A stretch of DNA of 64,000 nt from Phytophthora colocasiae (lineage: Eukaryota; Oomycota; Peronosporomycetes; Peronosporales; Peronosporaceae): the NCBI GenBank assembly GCA_018806915.1, contig JAGKQI010000099.1, forward strand, positions 434,001-498,000. Reading direction: 5' to 3'. The notes beneath the pieces are model-generated. The model worked only from the letters and a program-made list of their open reading frames with translations, did not search any database and was not told where the DNA came from. Each line of letters begins with the position of its first letter. Position 1 is the stretch's first letter. The position numbers and the translations under genes are program-made. Shown here one piece after another: positions 9,812-18,357 of this stretch.

Positions 9812-9826
9812 CGTGCAACTTGCACG
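9812..9826. other. Candidate Crypton recombination site, left
   Basis: CGTGCAACTTGCACG, inverted half-sites around a 1-3 bp spacer, preceded by GAATTCGT. Related to 12047-12061 and 12142-12156. Confidence 0.55.
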
Positions 9827-9901
9827 TCGAATATATTATGCTGTTTGGTAGTATATTCTGATTATAATTTTAAGGGTCACTTACACTTACAAGTCGTAGC
9901 G

Positions 9902-11041
9902 ATGGAAGTTCTTGATGCTCGTGTGGAGGAGGTCCTTGGAAATACTACTGCTGGTGCGACAAAGTACGTGTATCTCCGAGCTCTTACTCGTTTTATCAAG
10001 TGGCTTTACGACACATCAGATGAGGACCGCCGCCAGTCACTTTTCGCGATCTCGTTTTGTGACATCGAGACGATTAATGCAGACACAATTGCGGAGTGGT
10101 TTGCCAGGTCTCCTGTAGTGAGTCCAATAGACTTAAGTACGCTAACAACGCAAGAGTGCATGCGCTACCTCACTTCGATGGAACAACGTGGTGTGACTGG
10201 GAAATCTACCTTTGGCATTGTGCGATCGGCTATTGTTTATCTTTACAACACAACAGGCAATTCTCGGCCCAGTGGTTTCGATGCCCAGATGAAGCGATTT
10301 TTCAAGGGCCTTCACCATACTGTGACCCAAGTAGCCCAGGAACGAAATGCCCGTTTGCGAGAGGGTAAAGAACCTTTCTCGTTCTCAATGTACAGATCTG
10401 TTGCGAATACTATGCTGAATTCGACCAAAAAGCAGCATGTCTTTGGTCATTCTTTTCTCATAATCTGCTGGAATCTGATGTGTCGCGCAAAAAGTGCCGA
10501 GTCGATACGACATGCACATCTATCTTGGTGCGAAGATTCTGTTACAATTACATTTGCTCATATGAAGAATGACCAGGACGGTAGTCGACCGCGAGATCCC
10601 AGGCACGTGTATGCCAACCCCACCATACCTGAGATTTGCCCCGTGTTAGCACTTGGAATTTATTTTTCAGTTTTTGGATTTGATGGAGACGGCAAATTAT
10701 TTCCCGGTGGCAATCAGTACAGCCGCTTCTTAACTATTCTAAAGAAAAACCTGGAATGTGATGTCATGAAGAGCATTTTGGTTCAGTTTGGTTTGACATC
10801 AGATGATTTTGGGACTCATTCAGCTAGGAAAGGTGCCGCAACTTACGTGAGCAGTTGCTCTACGTCTGGACCGTCAGCTGCGGCTATCTGTCTAAGGGCT
10901 GGTTGGACACTTCCGGGAGTTCAAAACAAGTATGTAAGATTCGAGGCAGCAGGAGACATGACTGTCGGTCGCTACGTAGCTGGACTTCCTTTCGATTCTC
11001 CTAAGTTTGCTACTTTGCCGCCCTCTTACAAACCAGACTGA
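9902..11041 (+). CDS. Crypton tyrosine recombinase
   Basis: A 379-residue protein from ATG 9902. The N-terminal half (about residues 1-165) is helical and resembles the core-binding domain of tyrosine recombinases. The catalytic half has Arg 195 (in MCRAKS), His 306-x-x-Arg 309 (in HSARKG), a conserved GW near 333 and the candidate nucleophile Tyr 344 (NKYVRF), giving the R...HxxR...Y signature. It would cut and rejoin DNA through a 3'-phosphotyrosine. The ORF stops at 11039-11041, but a second ORF in another frame continues straight on with family-typical sequence. In related elements the two parts form one protein. The frame also extends upstream without an ATG. Confidence 0.87.
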   Translation: MEVLDARVEEVLGNTTAGATKYVYLRALTRFIKWLYDTSDEDRRQSLFAISFCDIETINADTIAEWFARSPVVSPIDLSTLTTQECMRYLTSMEQRGVTGKSTFGIVRSAIVYLYNTTGNSRPSGFDAQMKRFFKGLHHTVTQVAQERNARLREGKEPFSFSMYRSVANTMLNSTKKQHVFGHSFLIICWNLMCRAKSAESIRHAHLSWCEDSVTITFAHMKNDQDGSRPRDPRHVYANPTIPEICPVLALGIYFSVFGFDGDGKLFPGGNQYSRFLTILKKNLECDVMKSILVQFGLTSDDFGTHSARKGAATYVSSCSTSGPSAAAICLRAGWTLPGVQNKYVRFEAAGDMTVGRYVAGLPFDSPKFATLPPSYKPD

Positions 11042-11795
11042 CGAACGATGTGAATTGGAGCAGCGCCTCCGTATTACTATGGACGTAGTATTTCCTGGTG
11101 TACCACCAAGTTTAAAGATGATGATTTGTCAATTCAGCCTAGCCTCATTATTGTATCACAGTTCCTACTTGCGGGCTGAGTTGCCTCCAAATCATTTATT
11201 ATTTATGACACCTTTGTTTTCAACATCCGCTCAAAATCAACTTGGCTGGTTGCGTCAGCGCGTATTCTGCCGGAATTATCAAGAAAACGATCCCATCACA
11301 CAATCTGGTATTCCACCTCATGTCGGAATTATGGTCACCTTAGCTCAGTATAAGGCAGAAGTTGACAAAATGCACCAAAGTATGGCGGAAACTATTGAAC
11401 GCATACTTCAACGGCACATAAATGGATCCATAATGACACTGGAGGCTTTGGAATCGGCGTTCGAAGCCGTTCTTGCGCGTTCAGCGCTCTCAGTCATGAA
11501 TGAAGTCGCCCCGGCTACAGCGATTGCGCAAGTCCCTGCTACTGGTACCAGCTTGGTGACCCCACAACGTGAACTCTACATGTGGGCTGGCAGTTTCCAT
11601 CGCGTCCCGAGAGATTTTACGCTCCCTTCTGGAACGCTTCGTATAGCGTGGCAGCACTGGTGCGCAGGACAGCCACCTCTGCGGGTTTTGTTAAAGCACG
11701 ACATGTCCAGTAGATCAATGAAAGTTCGCCTAGCTGAGCTTCAAAGGTTGATGAAGCATGTCGAGTCGTTACTATCCAACGACGAAATTCACTGA
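11007..11795 (+). CDS. Crypton C-terminal ORF with GCR1_C-like DNA-binding domain
   Basis: A 262-codon frame overlapping the recombinase end in a different frame. It has a hydrophobic region (about 11100-11230), a coiled-coil-like segment (about 11330-11480) and, at 11575-11790, a stretch of the type W.G.hrvP.dF.lP..tLr..W..Wc.G.pP, which resembles the GCR1_C DNA-binding domain found in Crypton proteins. It most likely belongs to the same polyprotein as the recombinase and is separated by a single-base frameshift around 11035. A programmed shift or intron is possible but no clear signal was seen. The GCR1_C assignment is from motif memory and needs a profile search. Confidence 0.65.
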   Translation: MLLCRPLTNQTDERCELEQRLRITMDVVFPGVPPSLKMMICQFSLASLLYHSSYLRAELPPNHLLFMTPLFSTSAQNQLGWLRQRVFCRNYQENDPITQSGIPPHVGIMVTLAQYKAEVDKMHQSMAETIERILQRHINGSIMTLEALESAFEAVLARSALSVMNEVAPATAIAQVPATGTSLVTPQRELYMWAGSFHRVPRDFTLPSGTLRIAWQHWCAGQPPLRVLLKHDMSSRSMKVRLAELQRLMKHVESLLSNDEIH

Positions 11796-12046
11796 GCCTA
11801 CAGCTCTTTGGACTCGGCTGGAATTCTCTTTACCCAGGTTGTTAACCGTCTTCCTTTCTCTTCATCGTCGAGCAAAGGTAGGGGAAGAAGGTTGGATCAG
11901 CTATCGTGGAAGACGCTAGCTAGAGAACTGAAAAGGCAAACACCCGATAAATAAATAGTATTGACAATGCTGCTACTTAATCAAAGAGGCAAAATTGTTA
12001 TTGTTTTGTTTTTTTTTTCCTTTCAAAAACAAAACAAAATACGCAT
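11796..12046. other. Crypton 3' non-coding region with A/T hairpin
   Basis: No ORF of note. A 13-bp stem (12001-12013 TTGTTTTGTTTTT against 12025-12037) lies just before the recombination site at 12047, possibly a terminator-like or end structure. Confidence 0.4.
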
Positions 12047-12061
12047 CGTGCAGTTTGCACG
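12047..12061. other. Candidate Crypton recombination site, right inner
   Basis: CGTGCAGTTTGCACG, same palindromic design as the left site. Confidence 0.5.
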
Positions 12062-12141
12062 AAGATATCTGCTATAATTTTCATTAAAGCGAATTTACTT
12101 GATCTTTGTATAGTTAGAATATTTGCATTCAGGGAATTCAC

Positions 12142-12156
12142 CGTGCACACTGCACG
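12142..12156. other. Candidate Crypton recombination site, right outer
   Basis: CGTGCACACTGCACG preceded by GGAATTCAC, mirroring the GGAATTCGT context of the left site. This makes it the best partner as the right end. Confidence 0.55.
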
Positions 12157-12160
12157 ACGA

Positions 12161-14375
12161 TTGACATACAAATCGGTATATTTGAACGGCGAATTCTTGA
12201 GAAGTAGAAATTTATTCGACCAATCATAACAATATACAGTGTAAAACGTGTTTTTGCTTGTGATGTTGCGCTAATGTAGCCGTTTAGGATGCAGTTCGCT
12301 CTGAAGAAGAACTGTGGATGTCGCCTGGAAGACTAAGGACTTTATCGTCTTGAAGGTCACAAACCGCTGACTACACCAAGTCGCAAGTGGTTCACGCGTC
12401 GTCGTCCACGTACGGAACTCAAGGGCATCACTGTGTCGGTGCTCAGCTACGTGCCTGTAATCGGCCCCAAGATCGTCGCGTAAGTGGGAGAACCGACTGC
12501 AGGTTCACTTTTGAGAGTTGATTTGAGCTATGAGCAGACAAGAGGATCGACGTGGTATTCGTCTGTACCACTCGAGGAATCGTGGAAATGCAGCAAATTG
12601 ATTCAAGTGGTAGTAGCTCTCTGGGTCAGCAGCGTATCAATATTTCGATACGACACCACGCAAGTTCCTTGATATTGTGAGCGTGGTGTACGGTGTGGGT
12701 CGATCACTGGTTTTGACGCACGGACAGCAGTACCGACATTTTGGCGTAGTGTCTGAACTACGTCTGTCCAGTGTTTATTGTGCCTCTTTACTATACGGGA
12801 GTCCCATTCACGAAGACTTCACGCAGTGAAACTCAGGAAGGAAAAACTGGAGAGAACTTTGTGCAGAAGCTGGTATGCATTCGGACCGTCGGAGAGAATT
12901 TTGTGCAGAAGCTGGTATGCATTCGGACCGTCGACTCGCGACCGAAGCGATGCAGGAAGCTGCTGGGACTGCGCATCGCTGGTTACTTGAACTACACGAA
13001 TGAAGACGTCGAAGCATTTACCAAGGTACTGCACAACCCGGCGAAGGCTGGTTGATATTTACTGTGATGGTTCGGGTGCAATGCTCAATCCAGCCAAAAG
13101 CGTGATCATGAGCCTGAATAAGCACAAAACAGCTACAGTCTTCGGTCGCCCAAGAAGGGGGGATCAGTCAAATACCTTGATATTCCGTTTGGAAACTTGG
13201 ACATACCTACACAACTGGCTACTCAACTGGACGAAAAACTAATGACACGGCTTCGCTTATGGAAAGGAAGAGCTTGGACGCTCATGGGACGGCGTCTCAT
13301 TGTGCAGGCTGTGATTATCCTTACTTTGGTATTTTACGACGACGGTGAATATCCCGATACGCTTTCTTAATCGGTGGCAGTGCAGTGACTCCTATACAAC
13401 CGCGTGGGTTCGGGACCTGGTGGAATAAATATTGTCAAGAAAGGCCTTGCCACTCAGCAGCAAGAAGATGATGGCATCGGAGTTCCTATCCTGGCACTAA
13501 GCATCCGTCGACAACGATTCACGCTTCTCCAGCAGCTTATCCAAGTGCTAAGCAATCACACAGATGAGTGTGAAGACGTATGGTACCGACCAATTGCTGC
13601 ACTATTACAACGTCGTTGTGGAAGTTACTCGCGAAGATGGACTGAGGACTTTTTGCTTCAGAATCCGCCAAAACCACCAGGATGGGGACAAGCGTTGCTA
13701 CCGCTCTGGTGGCGGAAAATTCTCCTCGACTGAAAACGAGTAAAATGGCCGGATCGCATCTCCCTACAGCTTACATGAGCAAACGTTATCCAACGAACTC
13801 TATATTCCCGAATATTGTGGAATACTTCAATTGATTTTCAGGTTTTGCACACGCAAGGTCTACCGCCAACTCCATTGGGCGAAGGAAATATCAAGTTCAG
13901 ACATCTATGCCGAGAGATCTCAGCTATAAAAAAGTTATGCCTGGCAGATTTCCTAAGTGACGGCTTCATGTTGCCGAGAGCTTTTGAAATCTTTTGTGAG
14001 ATTCATGATGATCTACAACCAACAATGCCTCAGGTGCGTGCGACGGACATATTCGCGTTGTATCACCACATATCCCAGACATTTGATCGAGTGCTGCCTC
14101 ACCCAACGGTTGGAGAAATACGAGCCTCTACTCGAGGAAATTTTACACCGGTTTTTGGCGTTGAGTCTGGCAAAGGAACGCGTTTCTTTCCTAACTTAAA
14201 GCGAGATGATTTGATCGATGTGCTCTGCTCGACTACGTCGGTGAACCCTCACCCGCTGAAAGAGCTTGGATGCCCTCAAGCCCTGATTCACAAGCCTTAT
14301 CAGAATATGTATCACTGCGACGCTGTCTTCTCCCGGTTGTATATGATGTGATGCTCCGGATTGTTTTTGGAGATC
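12161..14375 (+). pseudogene. LINE (L1/Tx1-like) ORF2 remnant, 5' part, cut by Gypsy-1
   Basis: A degenerate non-LTR retrotransposon. Bases 12161-12990 give only short ORFs and no reliable match. From about 13070 the broken frames read as the C-terminal part of an L1-type reverse transcriptase (LNPAKSVIMSLNK, then LTRLRLWKGRAWTLMGRR-like), followed by the post-RT region (13400-14375; the best open part is 13815-14351). A 42-bp tandem duplication (12851-12892 and 12893-12934) is internal. At 14375 the sequence stops at the Gypsy-1 LTR and resumes at 25059 in a compatible frame. Endonuclease and RT active-site regions are not recognisable. Confidence 0.65.
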
Positions 14376-14379
14376 TCAT

Positions 14380-15513
14380 TGTAACGTAGCCTCTTATCTC
14401 GCCCGGCTAGTTGGGCGTGTCGTATAGCCCGCTGCCGTCCTAGGGCGACGAACAGACGTTCACTCGTTCACAACTCCTCCACTGGCCAACAGCACCCACT
14501 TGGTACTGCGCCGGATCTTCCGTAAATCGGTACGGTCGATCCTATTTATTAACCACTCAATACACGTCACCCGCAACTGCTAAGTCTCCTACGGTTCGTC
14601 CTGCAGATCGTTCACCAGGTTCCAGCCCGCCAACAATGCCCAGCGCCACTCCAGCCCGGTCGCCGTCCGCCAGTTCCCCGTTCCCGCTCTACCGTCAGAA
14701 AGCGCCCTTCCTCTCGAAGTCGCTGAAGACTCGCACGTCACGTCTACCTCAACTACTAAGTCTCCTACGGTTCGTCCGGCAGGTCGTCCACCAGGTTCCA
14801 GCCCGCCAACAACGCCCAGTGCCACTCCAGCCCGGTTGTCGTCCGCCAGTTCCTCGTTTCCGCTCCAAGTCGTCCACCAGGTTCCAGCCCTCCAACAACG
14901 TCCAGCGCCACTCCAGTCCGGTCGTCGTCCGCCAGTTCCTCGCTTCAGTTCTGTCGTCCGAAAGCGCCCTTCCTCTTGAAGTCGCTGAAGACTCGCAGCT
15001 CCACGTCCACGTCTCAAGGCCTCTCGCCTCTCGTGATCACCTCCGAGCTGTGCCCTTCGTGGCCAAACTCGAACTCTGCGCCCTCCGTGGCGAATCTCAC
15101 ACTATTACGCCCTCAGTGGCGAATTTCCAACTCTGCGCCCTCTGTGGCGAATCTCAAACTGTTACGCCCTCAGTGGCGAATTTCCAACTCTGCGCCCTCT
15201 GTGGCGAATCTCAAACTGCCTCCTCCTTCGTGCAGCCGCTCTCGTCGTGAGTCTCTCACTTCGTCCCACTTCATCTACTCAGTCTCCGTCCAGCACATCC
15301 TCTCGTAGGCGTCCACGCCCAATCAGCAGTTCGGCAGCGCGCTGCGCTCGCCGCTCATTCGCCGTTCCTAGTCCGCTGGACCTCCACGTCTGCGCTGTGC
15401 TGGTGTCGTTCTTCAACCACGCGCTCCACGGTCGGCTCGTTCTTCTCATCGTCCTTAGGTTCGCTGTCCTTAGGTTCGCCGTACACCACCGTCTCCAGAT
15501 CCAACCCGCTACA
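14380..15513 (-). repeat. Gypsy-1 3' LTR (full length, 1134 bp)
   Basis: Ends are TG/CA on both sides (TGTAACG at 14380, GCTACA at 15513). It contains about 2.7 copies of a 57-bp tandem repeat (about 15066-15225, unit with GCCCTCAGTGGCG and GCCCTCTGTGGCG). The last 78 codons of the integrase ORF extend into it, so pol terminates inside the LTR. Confidence 0.9.
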
Positions 15514-16452
15514 CATTTAGGGTCTTCCACGACTCTACCGTCCTTAAACAGTCTCTCGTACTCATCGACTGACACCCAGCGCCGTCCATCATGTTCTCCG
15601 GACACGCAACCGGTTGATCGTCGTCGCACTTCTCGTTCAGGTTGGAGCTCGAACTCCAAGATGTACTGCCCCGCGGCGTTTCGTCTTCTCCGCCGTCGTA
15701 GTTCCACCAAAGGCTCGTTCTGCTGCTCGTCTGTTGTTTCACGCGCCACTGTTCTTCGACGCCGTTTCTTTCCTCCTGTTCCCGTCGCCGCATGCACTGG
15801 AGCCTTCGTTGCTCTACCAGTCTCACTGTTCTTCGGTCTTGAGTCACCGTCCGTTTCCTCATTCTCGTACTGCAGCTCGTCCGCAATGTCCTTCGCCGCT
15901 TTCACCAGACAATCTTCAGGGTAGTGATAGGAAACTAAGAATGATACGTGGGCGATAATTTGTTCGCCTTCACCCTCCGTGTCTTCTCGTTCAAGTAGAT
16001 AGTTGTCGTAACCGACAGCCTCAATTATTCTCAGCGGTCCCATCCACTGGTGCGCTAACTTCGTCGCTTTCGGCCCTCTCGGCGGCCGATACATCCACAC
16101 CCTATCATTCGTCCTGAACGTCCTTCGCCGTCTCACCTGTTGGTTATAATACCGAGCTTGTCGCTGCTGCTCGCGTATTCTCGCCTTCTCTGCGCACTCG
16201 TGGCTCCTTTCCAATGTCGCCAACAACTTCTGGTGATACGCACTCAGCTCTCCAGCTTCCGTCCGTCCAGTCGTCCTCAATAACTCGTTCGGGCTCTTCA
16301 AACGCCGTCCTAACATCAACTCGTTCGGGGACAATGCAACCGTCGAGTGCCGCCCAGAATTGTACGAGTAAACCGCGAAGCTCACCCAACGCTCCCAGTC
16401 GCGCTGCTCTTCGTCTTGCATAAATGTCGCCACGATGTCCTTCCATGTTCTG
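15279..16452 (-). pseudogene. Gypsy-1 integrase, C-terminal part
   Basis: Begins at the TTAA target site and continues the integrase catalytic core after its Glu (VERFN, at the junction). It reads through VSFAVYSYNSGRHSTVALSP, the usual C-terminal integrase helix, then a GPX/SH3-like segment (RVWMYRPPRGPKATKLAHQWMG type, about 16030-16110). A basic, Arg-rich tail stops at 15279 inside the LTR. No chromodomain was recognised. The frame is the same as that of the N-terminal part at 17443-17962 once the insertion is discounted. Confidence 0.85.
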
Positions 16453-16456
16453 TTAA

Positions 16457-17438
16457 CCCTTCAACCCCCATATGTTGGAGCCACCAACATAATGGGTGTA
16501 TAGCTCTTGAAAACCTAACCACAGCATCTATACGCATGTTGGAGGCTCCAACATATTCAAATTTAGACTATATTTTTGTATTGGAAGCAGCTCAATACTA
16601 AAAACAAGTGGAAAAAAAGTGAGAGAGAAGTGGCGATGCACAGGGGTAGGTCGAATCGAAAGGAGAAAACCGACACAAATGGATAAAGACAGAACATTAT
16701 CTGATCTGTAACGAAATACGGTGCTGTTTCCTTGCTATGTGCATCATTACTTTGCAAAGCCCTTTCTAATTCGTTAACAAAGAACATAAATTCCTGTCAA
16801 TACATTTCCCATTAGATTGTACCCCCTCTAAGCGCATCACTGGCCTTGATTGTTCTCACAAGCAGGGCCCATTCTGTACATATCTTGATTTAGATTGATG
16901 GGAATAACACTACTAGTGCTGCTACTTTTGAGGAAATTATTTCAAGTGCATTATATTTTACTGTAATCTAGTGACCTTTGCATGACTGTCATATACGTCG
17001 TCTTCAGTTTGATCGTGCCAGTAAATCCAAGCATGTCTAGCTACAGCCATATTTTTATAATAATACGTAAATACAAAGGTACATGCGTGAGGTGAGTAAG
17101 CAAGTGATGCGTTCCTTATACACTCTCTTTGTACGACTGAGGCATGCATTTTATGAACTTGTGTTCGTGCAAAAACTTGATTTTTAATAAAAAGTGCATT
17201 TCTGAAGGTTGGATCCTCCATCATACTGGATCGTACTTGGCGATTTTGCCTACATATAGCGCAATATGTTAGAGGTCGCCCGTCTTTACACGAGAACAGA
17301 AACTGTAGTTTCCCTACCCCTCCCGCCAACAAAATCGTACTTAGAGTAGACACATACAAACATCAAGACTAATTATGTTGGTGGCTCCAACATAATGATC
17401 AAAATATACCCCTCGATTTTTTGACGGGGGTTGAAGGG
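16457..17438. mobile_element. TTAA-flanked piggyBac-type non-autonomous element
   Basis: 982 bp with perfect 13-bp terminal inverted repeats (CCCTTCAACCCCC at 16457, GGGGGTTGAAGGG ending 17438) and TTAA on both sides (16453-16456 and 17439-17442). Subterminal inverted copies of a TATGTTGGAGCCACCAACAT motif lie near both ends, with a related palindrome near 16530. TTAA duplication and CCC-starting TIRs are piggyBac hallmarks. The interior is A/T-rich. The longest ORF (minus, 16958-17359, 133 aa, a few Cys residues) was not recognised as a transposase, so the element is classed as non-autonomous. Confidence 0.85.
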
Positions 17439-17442
17439 TTAA

Positions 17443-18283
17443 ATCTCTCCACGAGGCCAATCAGTTGGGGTCGGTAAGGCACGGGGTTCGTCTGCCTCGC
17501 CTGCAACATCGCCACCAACTCCTCGATCACCTTGCCGGTCAACTCGGGTGCTCCGTCCGTCAACAGCTCCCGGAACGGCCCAAATTTCAGAACCGCGTCC
17601 TTCATCAGGAACTCGGCCACGTTCTCCGCCACGTGCCGATCCACCGTCGTCGCCACCACGTAACGAGTCACATACTCCACCGCCGCTATCACGTAACGTT
17701 TGCCACCATCGCTCGCGGGTAATGGGCCTGCCACGTCCAAAGCCCACCTGTCGCCTACGTCACCTCCTCGAATACTGCGCAGCGGCGGCACCACCTCTCT
17801 GGGTCTCGCCTTCCTGCTTCCGCACTCTCTACATCCGCGCACCCATTTCTTCACCTCGTTCTGCAGTCCCGGCCACCAGTACGTTGCTGCAATCCTCGCG
17901 TAAGTATGTGGAGCTCGCAAATGGCCCGCCCACACCGAATCATGACACTCTTTAAACACCACGGCCTACAATGCCGGGGGTAAAATCACCCGTCGTCCTT
18001 TCACCGTCTCTATCAACACTAAGCCGAACACTTTGGACACCTTCTGTCCTCGATACTCGCCCTCCGACAACAATCGCTGCACCAACCGACTCTTCGCCTG
18101 TTCCTCCTGGATCTCGTCGTCAGTAACTTGCAGGGTTTGCTCAGTTAGCCGTCGCCTCTCGACTTCCGCTGCACGCCGCCGCCGGTGATCGCCATCATAC
18201 ATGTCCGCCGCGCCAGTCTCCACCGTCCCGCTCAACGCCGCATCCATCGTCGACTCATCCACGCACTGCTCACCCGACGCCAC
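17443..18283 (-). pseudogene. Gypsy-1 integrase, zinc finger and catalytic core N-terminal part
   Basis: From about 18283 the frame is a linker. One in-frame TAG (17966-17968) precedes the H2C2 zinc finger (H-x-x-x-H within ECHDSVWAGHLR, then CRECG) and the core with Asp in WALDVAG and Asp in LLTDGAPE. The core is interrupted just after the catalytic Glu region by the TTAA-flanked element. The integrase would insert element cDNA into chromosomal DNA. The linker before the zinc finger is rich in Glu and Arg. Confidence 0.85.
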
Positions 18284-18357
18284 CTACGCAACCGCCGTAT
18301 CGTCACTCGCCTGCAGGTCCTCATCCACCGTCTCATGCACCAACGCCGAGTCGTCCA

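Larger units (their letters stand above)
9805..12160 (+). mobile_element. Crypton-type tyrosine-recombinase DNA transposon
   Basis: The element encodes a tyrosine recombinase and a GCR1_C-like ORF, with no reverse transcriptase or DDE transposase. Related short palindromes of the form CGTGCA-N3-TGCACG flank it: 9812-9826 on the left, 12047-12061 and 12142-12156 on the right. The outer two are also direct repeats extended by GGAATTC. Cryptons integrate by site-specific recombination between short identical sites, so these are the likely recombinase core sites. Exact ends are approximate. Confidence 0.75.

Noticed and set aside
14636..15308. Overlapping plus-strand ORFs in the Gypsy-1 LTR
   Set aside because: Low-complexity LTR sequence with 57-bp repeats. 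No conserved protein.
16958..17359. 133-codon minus ORF inside the TTAA element as a transposase
   Set aside because: It has a few Cys and aromatic residues but no DDE motifs or recognisable piggyBac signature.
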